In this document: positions 9,185 through 18,669 of the stretch, piece after piece
Layout of the letters: each line of letters begins with the position of its first letter
How positions within the stretch are numbered: the stretch's first letter is position 1
NCBI RefSeq assembly: GCF_002086695.1
Contig: NZ_MVIH01000005.1
Location: 310,001-374,000 of the forward strand
Length of the DNA stretch: 64,000 bases
DNA from: Mycolicibacterium rhodesiae
GTDB lineage: Bacteria > Actinomycetota > Actinomycetes > Mycobacteriales > Mycobacteriaceae
Direction of reading: 5' to 3'
Position numbers and translations under genes: made by a program
Notes under the pieces: generated by a model
What the model saw: the letters and a program-made list of their open reading frames with translations, nothing else
What the model was told of the DNA's origin: nothing
Databases searched by the model: none

Positions 9185-9958
9185 ATGAATACACCACTGG
9201 CCCGCATGATGAACGCGACCCGCACGGGCGCTCTTGCCGCATTCGCGTCGTTCGCAGTCGTCGGCGGTTTGTTCGCCGGTCCCGCCGCCACCGCCAACGC
9301 CGCCGAGGACTCGTGTGCCGCAGTCGAGGTCGTCTTCGCTCGCGGCACGTTCGAGGCGCCCGGCGTGGGTGCCACCGGTCAGGCGTTCGTCGATGCGCTG
9401 AGCGCGCGGCTGCCGGGTAAGACGGTCGAGGCCTACGGCGTGAACTATCCCGCGTCGCTGAACTTCGGACAGGCAGTCGACGGAGTCGCGGACGCGGCCA
9501 ACAAGATTCAGTCGGTCGCAACGGAATGCCCGTCGACCAAGATCGTGCTGGGCGGCTACTCCCAGGGCGCGGCGGTCGCCGGCTACACCACGTCCAGCTC
9601 GGTTCCGGCCGGAGTCACGTTGCCCGCCAGCCTCTCCGGACCGTTGCCTGCGTCGGTGGCATCCCATGTCGCGGCGGTGGCGCTGTTCGGCACCCCCGAC
9701 GACTGGTTCCTGGGCCTGGCCGACCGCAGCGCGCCCCAGATCTCCATCGGCAGCGCGTACGCCGGCAAGACCGTTCAGCTGTGTGCCACCGGCGACCCGG
9801 TCTGCTATCCGGGCGGGCTGGACCGCAGCGCCCACAGTTCATACAAGAGCAACGGCATGGCCGATCAGGCCGCTGACTTCGTGGTGAGCAAGCTGGGCGG
9901 CCCGGCGGCGGCGGCGACGCTGGTGCAGACCGCGGCGCAGGTCGACGCAGCCAACTGA
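9185..9958 (+). CDS. Secreted cutinase-family serine esterase
   Basis: 257 residues from ATG 9185, with GGGGAC just upstream. A signal peptide (basic MNTPLARMMNATRTG, hydrophobic core, cleavage near ATANAAEDS) is followed by a cutinase domain: VVFARGTFEAPGVG at its start, the nucleophile elbow GGYSQGA, the acid in CATGDPVCYPG and the His in RSAHSSYKSNG. Four Cys fit the two disulfides of the family. Mycobacterial homologues (Culp proteins) hydrolyse ester lipids outside the cell. A longer upstream frame starting at 9044 lacks a ribosome site and a signal peptide at its N-terminus, so it was not chosen. Confidence 0.92.
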   Translation: MNTPLARMMNATRTGALAAFASFAVVGGLFAGPAATANAAEDSCAAVEVVFARGTFEAPGVGATGQAFVDALSARLPGKTVEAYGVNYPASLNFGQAVDGVADAANKIQSVATECPSTKIVLGGYSQGAAVAGYTTSSSVPAGVTLPASLSGPLPASVASHVAAVALFGTPDDWFLGLADRSAPQISIGSAYAGKTVQLCATGDPVCYPGGLDRSAHSSYKSNGMADQAADFVVSKLGGPAAAATLVQTAAQVDAAN

Positions 9959-9967
9959 CCCCTTCAC

Positions 9968-10012
9968 CCGACGGCCGGATGCCAGTCCGCACGGACTGCG
10001 TCCGGCCGTCGG
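9968..10012. terminator. Strong hairpin between convergent genes
   Basis: Arms CCGACGGCCGGA (9968-9979) and TCCGGCCGTCGG (10001-10012) are perfect complements; the loop contains a second stem AGTCCG/CGGACT. There is no T-run. It lies between the ends of the cutinase and NADH dehydrogenase genes and probably serves both. Confidence 0.7.
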
Positions 10013-10025
10013 CTTTCCGCGTCGC

Positions 10026-11399
10026 TCACCCGGCACTCTGATCGCGACGATCGGACTCCGACTCCGCCTCGCGACCCTGGTGCACCGGCGACTGCCACGT
10101 ATACGGCTCCTCGGGGTGGCCGGACCCGCCCAGAATGAAGGTGCGGTCGCTGCGGTTCGCCCGTGCGATGGACGCCAGCCATGTTGCGACAGTGCTGAAT
10201 CGGTTGCGGACGCCGGTGAGGAATGCGATGTGGATGAAGCCCCACCCGAGCCAGCCCGCGATGCCCGTCAGCTTGATCGGACCGGCCTGCAGTAGGGCGT
10301 GGCCGCGGCTGATGTAGGCCGCGGACCCGAGGTCGCGGTAGCGGAAGCTCTTGCGGGTACGTCCACCGAGGTCCCGCTTGATGCACGCCGCGACGTGCAG
10401 ACCGCCCTGCATGGCGTTCTCCGCAACACCGGGCAGTCCGTCGCGGCCGGCGAGGTCGCCGATGACGAACACCGTCGGATGCCCCGCCACCGACAGGTCG
10501 GGCTCGACTGAGATGCGGCCCGACCTGTCGGTGCGCGCACCCAACACCTCGGCGGCGTGGCGCGCGAAGGGCACCGCCTCGACCCCGGCCGTCCACAGCA
10601 CCGTGCGCGCCGCGTAGTCCTTGTCGGGCCCGCCGGCTTTCGAACTGACGGTCACCCCGCCGCGGCGCACATCACTGACGTGGACACCGAAATGCATTTC
10701 CACGCCCAACTTCTCGAGTTCGCGCGTCGCGCGGTCGGTCAGTGCGGGAGCGAAGCTCTTGAGTACGCGATCCCCGCCGTCGAACAACAGCACCCGGGCT
10801 TCCTCAGGTTCGATGCTGTGGAATTCGTTGGCCAGTGCCCGCGTCGCGAGTTCTCGGATCTGCCCGGCCAATTCGACACCGGTGGGTCCGGCGCCTGCGA
10901 CAGCGAACGTGAGCCACTCGTCGCGCTCGGGGCCGGGCGGCAAGGTCTCGGCGATCTCGAACGCCGCGAAAACTCTGCGGCGGATGCTGAGCGCATCGTC
11001 GAGCGTCTTCATACCCGGCGCCCACGCGGCGAATTCCTCCTTCCCGAAGTAGGACTGTCGCATGCCGGCCGCGATCACCAGGTAGTCGTAGTCGATGTCG
11101 AACATCGTCTCGTCGGGACGACGGGCCGTGACCCGACGCGCGTCGGCGTCCAGGCGGATGGCTTCGCCCAGCAGTGTCGTGACATTGCGGTGATCCGCCA
11201 ATTCTTCGCGCAGGGACCGGCTGATCTGCCCGATGCTGAGCGTTCCCGTGGCGCATTGATACAGCAGCGGCTGGAAGACATGGCAGGCGGCACGGTCGAC
11301 CAGCGTCACGTCGACATCGAGTCGCCCGAGCCGACGGGCGCAGAACAGGCCACCGAAACCGCCGCCGATGATGAGTACCTTGGGTCGCTCGTCACCCAT
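10026..11399 (-). CDS. ndh: Type II NADH dehydrogenase
   Basis: 457 residues. It has the FAD-binding Rossmann motif IIGGGFGGLFCARRL near residue 10, the CHVFQPLLYQCATGTLS block characteristic of NDH-2, the NAD-binding motif FAVAGAGPTGVELAGQI near residue 170 and the second FAD contact VFVIGDLAGRDGLPGVAENAMQGG near residue 315. The C-terminus has an amphipathic, membrane-attaching stretch (GIAGWLGWGFIHIAFLTGVRNR). The enzyme passes electrons from NADH to menaquinone without pumping protons. The reading starts at ATG 11399. Most mycobacteria carry one or two ndh genes; which paralogue this is cannot be decided here. Confidence 0.93.
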   Translation of the reverse strand: MGDERPKVLIIGGGFGGLFCARRLGRLDVDVTLVDRAACHVFQPLLYQCATGTLSIGQISRSLREELADHRNVTTLLGEAIRLDADARRVTARRPDETMFDIDYDYLVIAAGMRQSYFGKEEFAAWAPGMKTLDDALSIRRRVFAAFEIAETLPPGPERDEWLTFAVAGAGPTGVELAGQIRELATRALANEFHSIEPEEARVLLFDGGDRVLKSFAPALTDRATRELEKLGVEMHFGVHVSDVRRGGVTVSSKAGGPDKDYAARTVLWTAGVEAVPFARHAAEVLGARTDRSGRISVEPDLSVAGHPTVFVIGDLAGRDGLPGVAENAMQGGLHVAACIKRDLGGRTRKSFRYRDLGSAAYISRGHALLQAGPIKLTGIAGWLGWGFIHIAFLTGVRNRFSTVATWLASIARANRSDRTFILGGSGHPEEPYTWQSPVHQGREAESESDRRDQSAG

Positions 11400-11575
11400 G
11401 TCGAATCACCCTCATTGTCGTTGGAGTACCCGTTCGGGAAAGAGATGGATACGGCCTACCCGATTGATTTGCCGGTTGAACGCCGACCGTACTCAGTTGC
11501 GCGATAACGGTCCCGGCCGCCGCGCCATTCTGCCACGATATGGGGGGCTGACGCCGCGGGGTGGAGGGGAGCGCG

Positions 11576-13846
11576 TTGTCGCTTTTGAGTCACCGCCTGC
11601 GTTGCGGGCTGTCTGTCACGGTCGTCGCCGCGGCAGCGTTCAACGCGCTCGGTCTGTGGGGAGTGGCGACGGCGCTGCGGGTGCAATTCGCTCTCGAGGC
11701 AATCGTGTGTGTCGCCGCACTGATGGTCGGCCTGGCCGTGATCCCGCGAGTGACGGGGTTGTCCAGGTGGTGGCGGACCACCCTTCTCACCGCGGTGGCC
11801 ATCTTCTTGGGGTCCGAACTCCTGTGGCAGCTGACCGGTAACGCCGATCGCCATGCGACCGCGCCGTGGTGGAGCGTGGTCGGTTATTTCGCCGGGGCGT
11901 TCTTCTTCTGCGCGGCGATGGTCCTGCTGATCCGCGCGGGCCGCGACCACGACGTGCCCGGCCGGGCGCCTGCGTGGCCACGGATCTTCACCACGCTGCT
12001 CGACGGGCTGATCAGTGCGCTGTCGTTCGCTCAGTTCATTTACGTCGCCCGGCCCGCCGCTGTGGACAGCAGCTCGCTTCCGCGATCGACCAACACCGCG
12101 GTCATCTTCGGCATCGCCATCGTGGAACTCGTCGTGGTCATGGTCGCTGTTCTCATCGCGATGTGGTACCCGCCGTACCGCTTGGGGCGGGCCAACTACA
12201 TGCTGCTCGCGGCGGCGGTGATCACCCTCGTGTCCTCCGACCGGCTGTTGGCCTACCTCCGCAGCGTCGAGGTGACGAACCTGGACCTCTGGATCGGCAC
12301 CGGATTCGTGTTCGCGCCACTGCTGATCGCGTGGAGCCTGCTCGAACTGCCGCCGCGGCCCCGGCCGCAGAACGAACTGCCGACCAACTGGGCGCAACTG
12401 ACCCTGCCCTATGTCGGCTTCATGGGTAGTACGGCACTCCTCGCGTTCCAGGTACTCGTCGGCCGCGGCATCGACATGTTCTTCGCGTCCACCTATCTCG
12501 GCCTGGCGTTGCTCGTCGCCACCCGCTACGTGGTGGCGATGCGCGTCCAGCGGGAGCTGACCGAACAGCTCGTCGACGCCAAACGACGGCTCGCTCATCA
12601 GGCGCACCATGATGCGTTGACGAACCTGCCGAACCGCTTGCTGCTGGCGCAGCGGCTGGACGACGCGATCCGAGATGGGCCGTTCGTGCTGATTTTCGTC
12701 GACATCGACGACTTCAAGGAGGTCAACGACCGATTCGGGCACGCGGCCGGTGACGAGTTGCTGTGCGCGATCAGCGCCCGCCTCCGCAGCTGTCTGGGGC
12801 GCGACGACACGCTCGCTCGCATCGGAGGAGATGAATTCGCCATCCTGATCGCCGGTGAGGTCGGAGCACCGGAGATCGTCGCGGACCAATTGCGCGTCGC
12901 TCTTCGGAGCCCGTTCTCGGTGCACGGGACGTCGATCCGGGTACGGGCGAGCATGGGCCTGGTCAGCCCAGGGCATCACGGTCTGCCGCCGACGTCGGAC
13001 GATCTGCTCCGGCAGGCGGACATCTCGATGTACACCGGCAAGCGAATGGGCAAGGACACCGCGGTGGTCTACCGGCCGGCGTTCAGCGTGTCGGAGGATT
13101 TTCCGACGGCGCTGCGGCAGGCGAAGGGAGGAGCTCCGCACGGGTTCCGGTTGAAGTACCAGCCGATCGTCACGCTCCCGCACGGCAGGCCGGTCGCAGT
13201 GGAGGCGCTGGCGCGGTGGACGACGGCGAGCGGGATGCAGATCCCTCCGCAGACGTTCGTCTCGCTGGCTGAAGCGAACGGCCAAGGGGCACAACTAGAT
13301 TCGTTGGTTCTTGATCAGGCTTGCGCGGAGATCGCGGCCGCCGGCCTGGACTTGGATGTGCACGTCAACATCGGTGCCGCGCGCCTCGGCAGTGCTGAAT
13401 TCGAAGGCATCATCGGCCGCACGCTCGCCCGGCACGGCCTACCGGCCGCCCGACTCGTTCTGGAGATCACCGAGACCGTTCCCATCGTCGACCTGGTCGA
13501 GGGGGCGGCGGCCATCAGACGCTTGAACGACCTCGGCATCAGAGTCGCCCTGGACGATTTCGGCGCCGGTTACAACTCGCTGACGTATCTGCACGAATTG
13601 CCGGTGCAGATCGTGAAGTTGGATCGCGGGCTCGCTCTGGGCGTCGATCCGGCACGCAATCTCACCCTCTACCGGTCGGTCATCGGATTGTGTGAAGCAT
13701 TGAATCTCACCGTGATCGCCGAGGGTATCGAGACCTCCGACCAGGCGGAGACCATTTTCCTGGCCGGATGCGGGCTCGCTCAAGGTCACCTGTTCGGACG
13801 GGCGACGGAGTTGTCCGATATCGGGGTGTCGCTGACCGCGCGGTAG
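11576..13846 (+). CDS. Membrane GGDEF-EAL cyclic-di-GMP enzyme
   Basis: 756 residues. The N-terminal 300 residues hold about eight hydrophobic segments, a membrane sensor of no named family. A GGDEF domain follows, with the DALTNLPNRLLL start and an intact RIGGDEFAIL active site (about residue 416). The C-terminal EAL domain keeps VEALARW (about residue 541), EITET and DDFGAGYNSL. Both synthase and phosphodiesterase active sites look intact, so either activity is possible. A GGAGGGGAG stretch at 11563-11571 favours the TTG at 11576; GTG at 11561 is the other candidate. A second protein of the same layout lies at 16109-18463. Confidence 0.9.
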   Translation: MSLLSHRLRCGLSVTVVAAAAFNALGLWGVATALRVQFALEAIVCVAALMVGLAVIPRVTGLSRWWRTTLLTAVAIFLGSELLWQLTGNADRHATAPWWSVVGYFAGAFFFCAAMVLLIRAGRDHDVPGRAPAWPRIFTTLLDGLISALSFAQFIYVARPAAVDSSSLPRSTNTAVIFGIAIVELVVVMVAVLIAMWYPPYRLGRANYMLLAAAVITLVSSDRLLAYLRSVEVTNLDLWIGTGFVFAPLLIAWSLLELPPRPRPQNELPTNWAQLTLPYVGFMGSTALLAFQVLVGRGIDMFFASTYLGLALLVATRYVVAMRVQRELTEQLVDAKRRLAHQAHHDALTNLPNRLLLAQRLDDAIRDGPFVLIFVDIDDFKEVNDRFGHAAGDELLCAISARLRSCLGRDDTLARIGGDEFAILIAGEVGAPEIVADQLRVALRSPFSVHGTSIRVRASMGLVSPGHHGLPPTSDDLLRQADISMYTGKRMGKDTAVVYRPAFSVSEDFPTALRQAKGGAPHGFRLKYQPIVTLPHGRPVAVEALARWTTASGMQIPPQTFVSLAEANGQGAQLDSLVLDQACAEIAAAGLDLDVHVNIGAARLGSAEFEGIIGRTLARHGLPAARLVLEITETVPIVDLVEGAAAIRRLNDLGIRVALDDFGAGYNSLTYLHELPVQIVKLDRGLALGVDPARNLTLYRSVIGLCEALNLTVIAEGIETSDQAETIFLAGCGLAQGHLFGRATELSDIGVSLTAR

Positions 13847-13871
13847 TACGTCAAGTACGCCGAAACAAAGG

Positions 13872-13896
13872 CGCGGCCAACGTGATTCAGGCCGCG
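13872..13896. terminator. Hairpin at the convergent gene ends
   Basis: CGCGGCC (13872-13878) and GGCCGCG (13890-13896) form a 7-bp stem with an 11-base loop spanning the thiolase stop codon, between two converging genes. No T-run, so termination is only likely. Confidence 0.4.
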
Positions 13897-15098
13897 GACT
13901 TCTCCAGGATGTGGACACCGCACGCCGACCCGAGCCCGATCACGTGGGCCAGCCCCACCTTGGCGTTGGCGATCTGCCGATCGCCGGCCTCGCCACGCAG
14001 ATGGTGGCAGATCTCCCAGATGTTCGCGATGCCGGTCGCCGCGATCGGATGCCCCTTGGACTGCAGACCACCGGACACATTGACCGGCGTCGAGCCGTCC
14101 CGCCAGGTGGCGCCGGAGTTGAAGAAGTCGGCGGCGCCGCCTTCCTCGCACAGCATCAGGTTGTCGTAGTGGACCAGCTCGGCGGTCGCGAAGCAGTCGT
14201 GCAACTCGACCAGGTCGAGGTCCTTGGGCCCGATGCCGGCCTGCTCGTAGGCGGTGGCGGCCGCGTTGCGGGTCAGGGTGTTGACGTTCGGCAGCACCTG
14301 GCAGCCCTCTTCGTAGGGGTCCGAAGTCAGCACCGACGCCGACACCTTCACCGCGCGCCGACGTTGTTCGGCCGACAGTGTTTTGAGCGTTTCGCCGTTG
14401 CACACGATCGCCGCCGCGGCGCCGTCGCAGTTGGCCGAGCACATCGGTCGGGTGTTGGGGTAGGCGATCATGACGTCGTTCATGATCTGCTCGAGCGTGA
14501 AGCGCTTCTGGTAGGCCGCCAGCGGATTCAATGTCGAATGCGCGTGGTTTTTTTCGCTGATCTTGGCGAACAACTCGAAGCTGGTGCCGCCGTACTTGTG
14601 GCCGTATTCGGTGCCGATCTGAGCGAACACGCCGGGCATCGCCTCGGTGCCGATCCGCCCGTCGATCGGCGCGACGGCGCCGAAGCGCCCGGCCGGCTGC
14701 CAGACGTCGGAGTCGTCTTTCTTCCGGCCGCCTGCACCGAGAAGTCCTGCGCCAGACAGCTTTTCCACACCGACCGCCATGCCGTAGCGCACCTCGCCGG
14801 CCTTGACCGCCATGATCGCGGTGCGCAGCGCGGTGGCCCCGGTGGCGCACGCGTTGGCCACGTTGTACACCGGTATCCCGGTCTGCCCGATCTGCTTCTG
14901 CAACTGCTGGCCGATCCCGGCGCTCGCGTTCATCAGGTTGCCGGCGGCCAGCACGCCGATGTCGGCCATGGTCACACCCGCGTCGGCGAGCGCAGCCATC
15001 GCGGCCTCGGCGGCCAGGTCGACGGTGTCGGAATCGGCGTGCTTGCCGAATTTGGTCATCCGGATACCGAGGATCCAAATGTCGTCGCTGGCACTCAT
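13887..15098 (-). CDS. Thiolase / SCP-x-type acyl-CoA acetyltransferase
   Basis: 403 residues of thiolase fold. The nucleophile Cys is present in NVANACATGATAL (Cys84), and the C-terminal motifs HDCFATAE and SGGLQSKGHPIAATG supply the His residues. The sequence resembles the SCP-x/lipid-transfer branch rather than classical FadA. It would cleave or form 3-ketoacyl-CoA of a sterol side chain or another bulky acid. It is followed upstream in the same direction by a DUF35 zinc-ribbon protein 33 bp away, the usual partner of this branch. A good AGGAG-like site (CCAAGGAGATGCC) precedes the ATG at 15098. Confidence 0.9.
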   Translation of the reverse strand: MSASDDIWILGIRMTKFGKHADSDTVDLAAEAAMAALADAGVTMADIGVLAAGNLMNASAGIGQQLQKQIGQTGIPVYNVANACATGATALRTAIMAVKAGEVRYGMAVGVEKLSGAGLLGAGGRKKDDSDVWQPAGRFGAVAPIDGRIGTEAMPGVFAQIGTEYGHKYGGTSFELFAKISEKNHAHSTLNPLAAYQKRFTLEQIMNDVMIAYPNTRPMCSANCDGAAAAIVCNGETLKTLSAEQRRRAVKVSASVLTSDPYEEGCQVLPNVNTLTRNAAATAYEQAGIGPKDLDLVELHDCFATAELVHYDNLMLCEEGGAADFFNSGATWRDGSTPVNVSGGLQSKGHPIAATGIANIWEICHHLRGEAGDRQIANAKVGLAHVIGLGSACGVHILEKSAA

Positions 15099-15131
15099 GG
15101 CATCTCCTTGGAACGGTTCGGTGGCGGGGGA

Positions 15132-15530
15132 TCAGGCCACGGGCTCGAAGCCGAAGCCGATGGCCTCGGTTCCCTGTGCGTCGGCGCCGAGCGAGTAGGT
15201 GCTCAGACGCACCTTCATGCCGTCGTGGACGTGTTCGGGATCGCGCTCGACGTTGACGAGATTGGCACGCACCTGCGTGCCGTCGCAGTCGATCACCGCC
15301 GCGACGAAGGGGACAGGCACGCCCGGTGCGGCGAAGGTGACGATGGTGAACGTGCGCACGGTGCCTTCGGTTGCGACGGGGACCGTCCGGAACTCGGTGG
15401 CAAAACAGTTGGCGCAGGCGTTGCGCCGGTCGAAGAATCGAGCGCCGCACGCCGTGCATTCGTGGGCCACGAGATGGGGTTCACCGTCGTCGAGCACGAG
15501 GTAGTCGACCATCGGGATGCGCTCGGCCAT
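15132..15530 (-). CDS. DUF35 zinc-ribbon/OB-fold partner protein
   Basis: 132 residues. An N-terminal zinc ribbon (CTACGARFFDRRNACANC, two CxxC pairs) is followed by an OB-fold with the GTVRTFTIVTFAAPGVPVPF strand pattern and the conserved VDCDGTQVRANLVN-like core. DUF35 proteins bind thiolase-like subunits and help hold acyl-CoA substrates. It is the first gene of a two-gene unit with the thiolase downstream. AGGTTCAC lies before the ATG at 15530. Confidence 0.88.
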   Translation of the reverse strand: MAERIPMVDYLVLDDGEPHLVAHECTACGARFFDRRNACANCFATEFRTVPVATEGTVRTFTIVTFAAPGVPVPFVAAVIDCDGTQVRANLVNVERDPEHVHDGMKVRLSTYSLGADAQGTEAIGFGFEPVA

Positions 15531-15606
15531 GTGAACCTCCGTCCGTAGGTCCTTGTGACGCTAGCGAAAGGCCGGGGACGTCCACCGGGTGGGGTGTGCC
15601 GACAGC

Positions 15607-16050
15607 TCAGCCGTAGGCCGAGTCGAGGAATCGGCTGCGCACATCGGCGGTCGGGGTCGGGCAGGTGTCATGCCGGCCGCCGATGCGGTACCGCACAGCC
15701 GCGAATCGTTCGTAGAGCCAGTCACGCGCGGCCGGTGGGATCACGTACGCCGTCAACGCCAGCCGCCACCAGCCACCAAGGTATGCCGCAACCTGCAGCA
15801 ACGCCGTCGAGCGCAGGTATACGGTCTCGCTGGGTTGTCCCGCGTCGCGTACGAAGACCGCAGTGTCCGCACCGGCCAGTTCGGGGTGCCGAGCGATCGT
15901 GTCGCGGGCGAAGTCACTGTCCAACGCGGCGAAGCGCAGAGTCCCGTGCTGGTCGTACCGAAGAATGGTGCGCACCGCGCTGTTGCAGACCCCGCACACA
16001 CCGTCGTACAGCAGTACCGGGGCGGTCGGGGAGTTGTCTGCCGGCGTCAT
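15607..16050 (-). CDS. DCC-family thiol-disulfide oxidoreductase-like protein (DUF393)
   Basis: 147 residues. LLYDGVCGVCNSAVRTIL at the N-terminus is the DCC motif (DGVCxxCN) of DUF393, a thioredoxin-like family with a CxxC pair. The following LRFAALDSDFARDTI and a TVYLRSTALLQVAAYLGG block fit the family. A hydrophobic segment near residues 90-110 suggests membrane association. The substrate is not known for the family as a whole. GGGAGGTCACG precedes the ATG at 16050, so the start is secure. Confidence 0.82.
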   Translation of the reverse strand: MTPADNSPTAPVLLYDGVCGVCNSAVRTILRYDQHGTLRFAALDSDFARDTIARHPELAGADTAVFVRDAGQPSETVYLRSTALLQVAAYLGGWWRLALTAYVIPPAARDWLYERFAAVRYRIGGRHDTCPTPTADVRSRFLDSAYG

Positions 16051-16108
16051 CGTGACCTCCCTTGCCCACGCAGCGATTCGGCCTCCATCATCCCAAAACG
16101 TGCCGGGT

Positions 16109-18463
16109 TCAGCTCCGTTCTGTTCCTGACGTCACAGGGGTGCCCGCACTGATGGGATCGGCGGCCTGGGTGGCCCTCCGCAGCACGTCGTCGGCTGACA
16201 AGGGGACGCTGAAGTAGAAGCCCTGCACCACATCACAGCCGAACTCGACGAGGCGCGCGGCGACGTCGGCGTCTTCGACTCCCTCGGCGACGACGATCAA
16301 GCCCAATTCGTGAGCGAGCGCGATCACCGCGTGGACCACGGTAGCCACCCGGGCATCGTCCAAAATCTGGACGACGAGCCGCCGGTCCAGCTTCACCTCG
16401 TCGACTGGCAGCTCGCACAGGTAGGACAGGGTGGAGTAGCCAGTCCCGAAGTCGTCGATGGCGATGCGAATTCCGCTGCGGCGCAACTGGTTCAGTACAT
16501 CGCGGGTGCCTTCGATGTTGCCGAGCACCAAGTCTTCGGTGATCTCGACGGTCAGCGCGCTGGCGGGCAGGCCCCGGTCCTCCAGCGCACGACGGATACG
16601 GGCGGGCAGATGCGGGTCGGCAAGCAGCGGTGCCGACATGTTGACGGCGATCGGCAGATGCACGGCGGCCCGGTGCCATCCCTGCGCAGCGTCGAGCGCG
16701 GTGTTGAGCACCAGATCGGTGACGGGGCGCATCAGGCCGTGATGGCGGACGAGCGGCAGGAATTCGCTGGGGCTGAGCAGTCCGCGCCGGTGGTGCGGCC
16801 AGCGGACCAGGGCCTCGACACCCACCATGTCGCCGGTGAGGAGGTTGAACTTGGGCTGATAGGCCAATGTGAGCTCGACGGAGTCGATCGCTTGACGCAA
16901 CTCACCCAGCAGCTGGACCGCGGCCGCATCCTCGGTGGACGGGGTGCTGCGCAACCGATGGCTCACGCCGTCGTCGGGGGAGGTGGCCAGCTGCAGATCG
17001 CGGGTGAACCGGTGCACCCCGATGGTGCGGGTCTTCTTGGCCGCATACATGGCTGTGTCAGCGCGTTTGACCAGTTCTTCGGCCGATACCCCGGGTTCGT
17101 CGGCACCCGCGACGGCCAACCCGACACTGGGCCGGATGAACAGTTCTTGGCCATCGATGGCGAACGGCTTGTCGAAGGACTCCGCCACGCGCTGTGCGAT
17201 CTGATCGGCGTGCTTGTGCATGGGGTCGTCGTCGACGAGGACCACGAACTCGTCGCCGCCGAGACGTGCGACGGTGTCGCTGTTGCGGACACATCCCAGG
17301 ATTCGTTCGCCGGCCCGGTTCAGCAGTTCATCGCCGGCCGGGTGCCCCAGCGTGTCATTGACGAGCTTGAAGTCGTTGAGGTCCAGGATGATCAACGCCA
17401 CCGCGCCGCTGTCCCGCTCGCGGCGCTGCATCGCCTCCTCGAGCCGGTCGGAGAACATCGCGCGGTTGGCCAGGCCCGTCAATGGATCACGCAGCGCCTG
17501 CTCGGCCACCGTGGCGAGCAGGCGGCGGTTTTCCCGCACGGCCAGGTACTGGCGGCCCAGAACAGCCAGCATCAGCAGCGTCCCGATCGTCCCTACCAGC
17601 GGCGTTTGAAAGACAGTGGCCGGTTCGGCGGCGGCGACGATACCGGCAAGGAGAAGCGGCGCATAGGGGAACCACACCGACGCCCAACCGGCCAGGTTGG
17701 CGTGGGTGCGTGGCCGGCGAACTTCGTCACGGCTGGCGGTGGCGGCCACCATGATGAGCATCAGGCCGGCGACCCATCCGATGTCGATCAGGTTCCCGCT
17801 GGAGTAGTCGTTCTTCGCCGACAGATAGGCAAAGCCGCTGTCGGACAAGGCGATGAAGACCATCGCGATGGTCAGCAGAGTCGACACTCCGCGCTGATCG
17901 TCGGCAGCCCGCAGCCACGCCATCGCCGCGATCGTCAGGACCACCACGTCCGAGAGCGGGTACGCCAGCGAGATGATCACCGCCGGCGCACCATCCGAAT
18001 TGGCGGAATAGATCGGGCTCAGGATCGTCACCCAGCTCACCAGAAAAAGCGACCCGGCAACGATCACCCCGTCGAGCAGCGTTCGGGTCCGGGACTGGCC
18101 GCTGTCGGCGGGGAACAACAGCAGGCCCACGCCGAAGCCCACCGGCATGATCAGATAGGCCGCGTCGGCCAGGGAGGGGAACGGGGGTACCTCGAGAGCA
18201 AGTTCGTAGTACGTCCACAGCACCTCGCCCAGCGCCCAGCCGACCATCCCGATCGTGATGGCAACCCACGCGGCCCGCAGCCTGCCGTGCAGCGCTCGCG
18301 CCGCCAGCGCCGTGAAGACCGCCGCAGGAATCGTCAGCAGCACGAACACGATGTCGTCGACCGCCTTGACGGCATCGCCGTGCGATCGCCCGCTGAGCGC
18401 CCAGACTACGAAGGCCGCGAAGATCACCGAGGTACCGATCGCGACCCGGGCGGTCTTGGGCAT
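16109..18463 (-). CDS. Membrane GGDEF-EAL cyclic-di-GMP enzyme
   Basis: 784 residues from ATG 18463, chosen for the GGAAGGGG ribosome site; an upstream GTG/ATG at 18499 has none. About nine membrane segments fill residues 10-310. The GGDEF domain begins DPLTGLANRAMF and has an intact ARLGGDEFVVL (about residue 399). The EAL domain keeps GVEALVRW (about residue 548), NMSAPLL, EITEDLVLG and DDFGTGYSTLSYL. Both active sites appear functional. It shares layout with the gene at 11576-13846 but the membrane parts are not obviously similar, so different signals are likely sensed. Confidence 0.92.
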   Translation of the reverse strand: MPKTARVAIGTSVIFAAFVVWALSGRSHGDAVKAVDDIVFVLLTIPAAVFTALAARALHGRLRAAWVAITIGMVGWALGEVLWTYYELALEVPPFPSLADAAYLIMPVGFGVGLLLFPADSGQSRTRTLLDGVIVAGSLFLVSWVTILSPIYSANSDGAPAVIISLAYPLSDVVVLTIAAMAWLRAADDQRGVSTLLTIAMVFIALSDSGFAYLSAKNDYSSGNLIDIGWVAGLMLIMVAATASRDEVRRPRTHANLAGWASVWFPYAPLLLAGIVAAAEPATVFQTPLVGTIGTLLMLAVLGRQYLAVRENRRLLATVAEQALRDPLTGLANRAMFSDRLEEAMQRRERDSGAVALIILDLNDFKLVNDTLGHPAGDELLNRAGERILGCVRNSDTVARLGGDEFVVLVDDDPMHKHADQIAQRVAESFDKPFAIDGQELFIRPSVGLAVAGADEPGVSAEELVKRADTAMYAAKKTRTIGVHRFTRDLQLATSPDDGVSHRLRSTPSTEDAAAVQLLGELRQAIDSVELTLAYQPKFNLLTGDMVGVEALVRWPHHRRGLLSPSEFLPLVRHHGLMRPVTDLVLNTALDAAQGWHRAAVHLPIAVNMSAPLLADPHLPARIRRALEDRGLPASALTVEITEDLVLGNIEGTRDVLNQLRRSGIRIAIDDFGTGYSTLSYLCELPVDEVKLDRRLVVQILDDARVATVVHAVIALAHELGLIVVAEGVEDADVAARLVEFGCDVVQGFYFSVPLSADDVLRRATQAADPISAGTPVTSGTERS

Positions 18464-18669
18464 CGCGGCCCCTTCCTGCACCGCCCGGTGGCACGACACT
18501 CCGGGACAACGTAAAGCCGCAGCCAGAATAGCCGACGCGCAAAGAAGAACAAAGGCAAACCACCGCGCAAATGCTGGCTTAAATTCCCACTATTGCACCA
18601 GCAGCAACGTTTCGATCTTGCGCGATCAGGCTGCATGCACCCACAACATCCGCCAAGTGAGCTAGACAT

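Noticed and set aside
11456..13294. 612-residue frame antisense to the other GGDEF-EAL gene
   Set aside because: Arg/Gln/Asp-rich shadow without a ribosome site or domain.
16310..18514. 734-residue open frame on the plus strand antisense to the GGDEF-EAL gene
   Set aside because: Rich in His, Gln, Asp, Gly and Arg with no domain; typical shadow of a high-GC gene. The minus-strand product has intact motifs.
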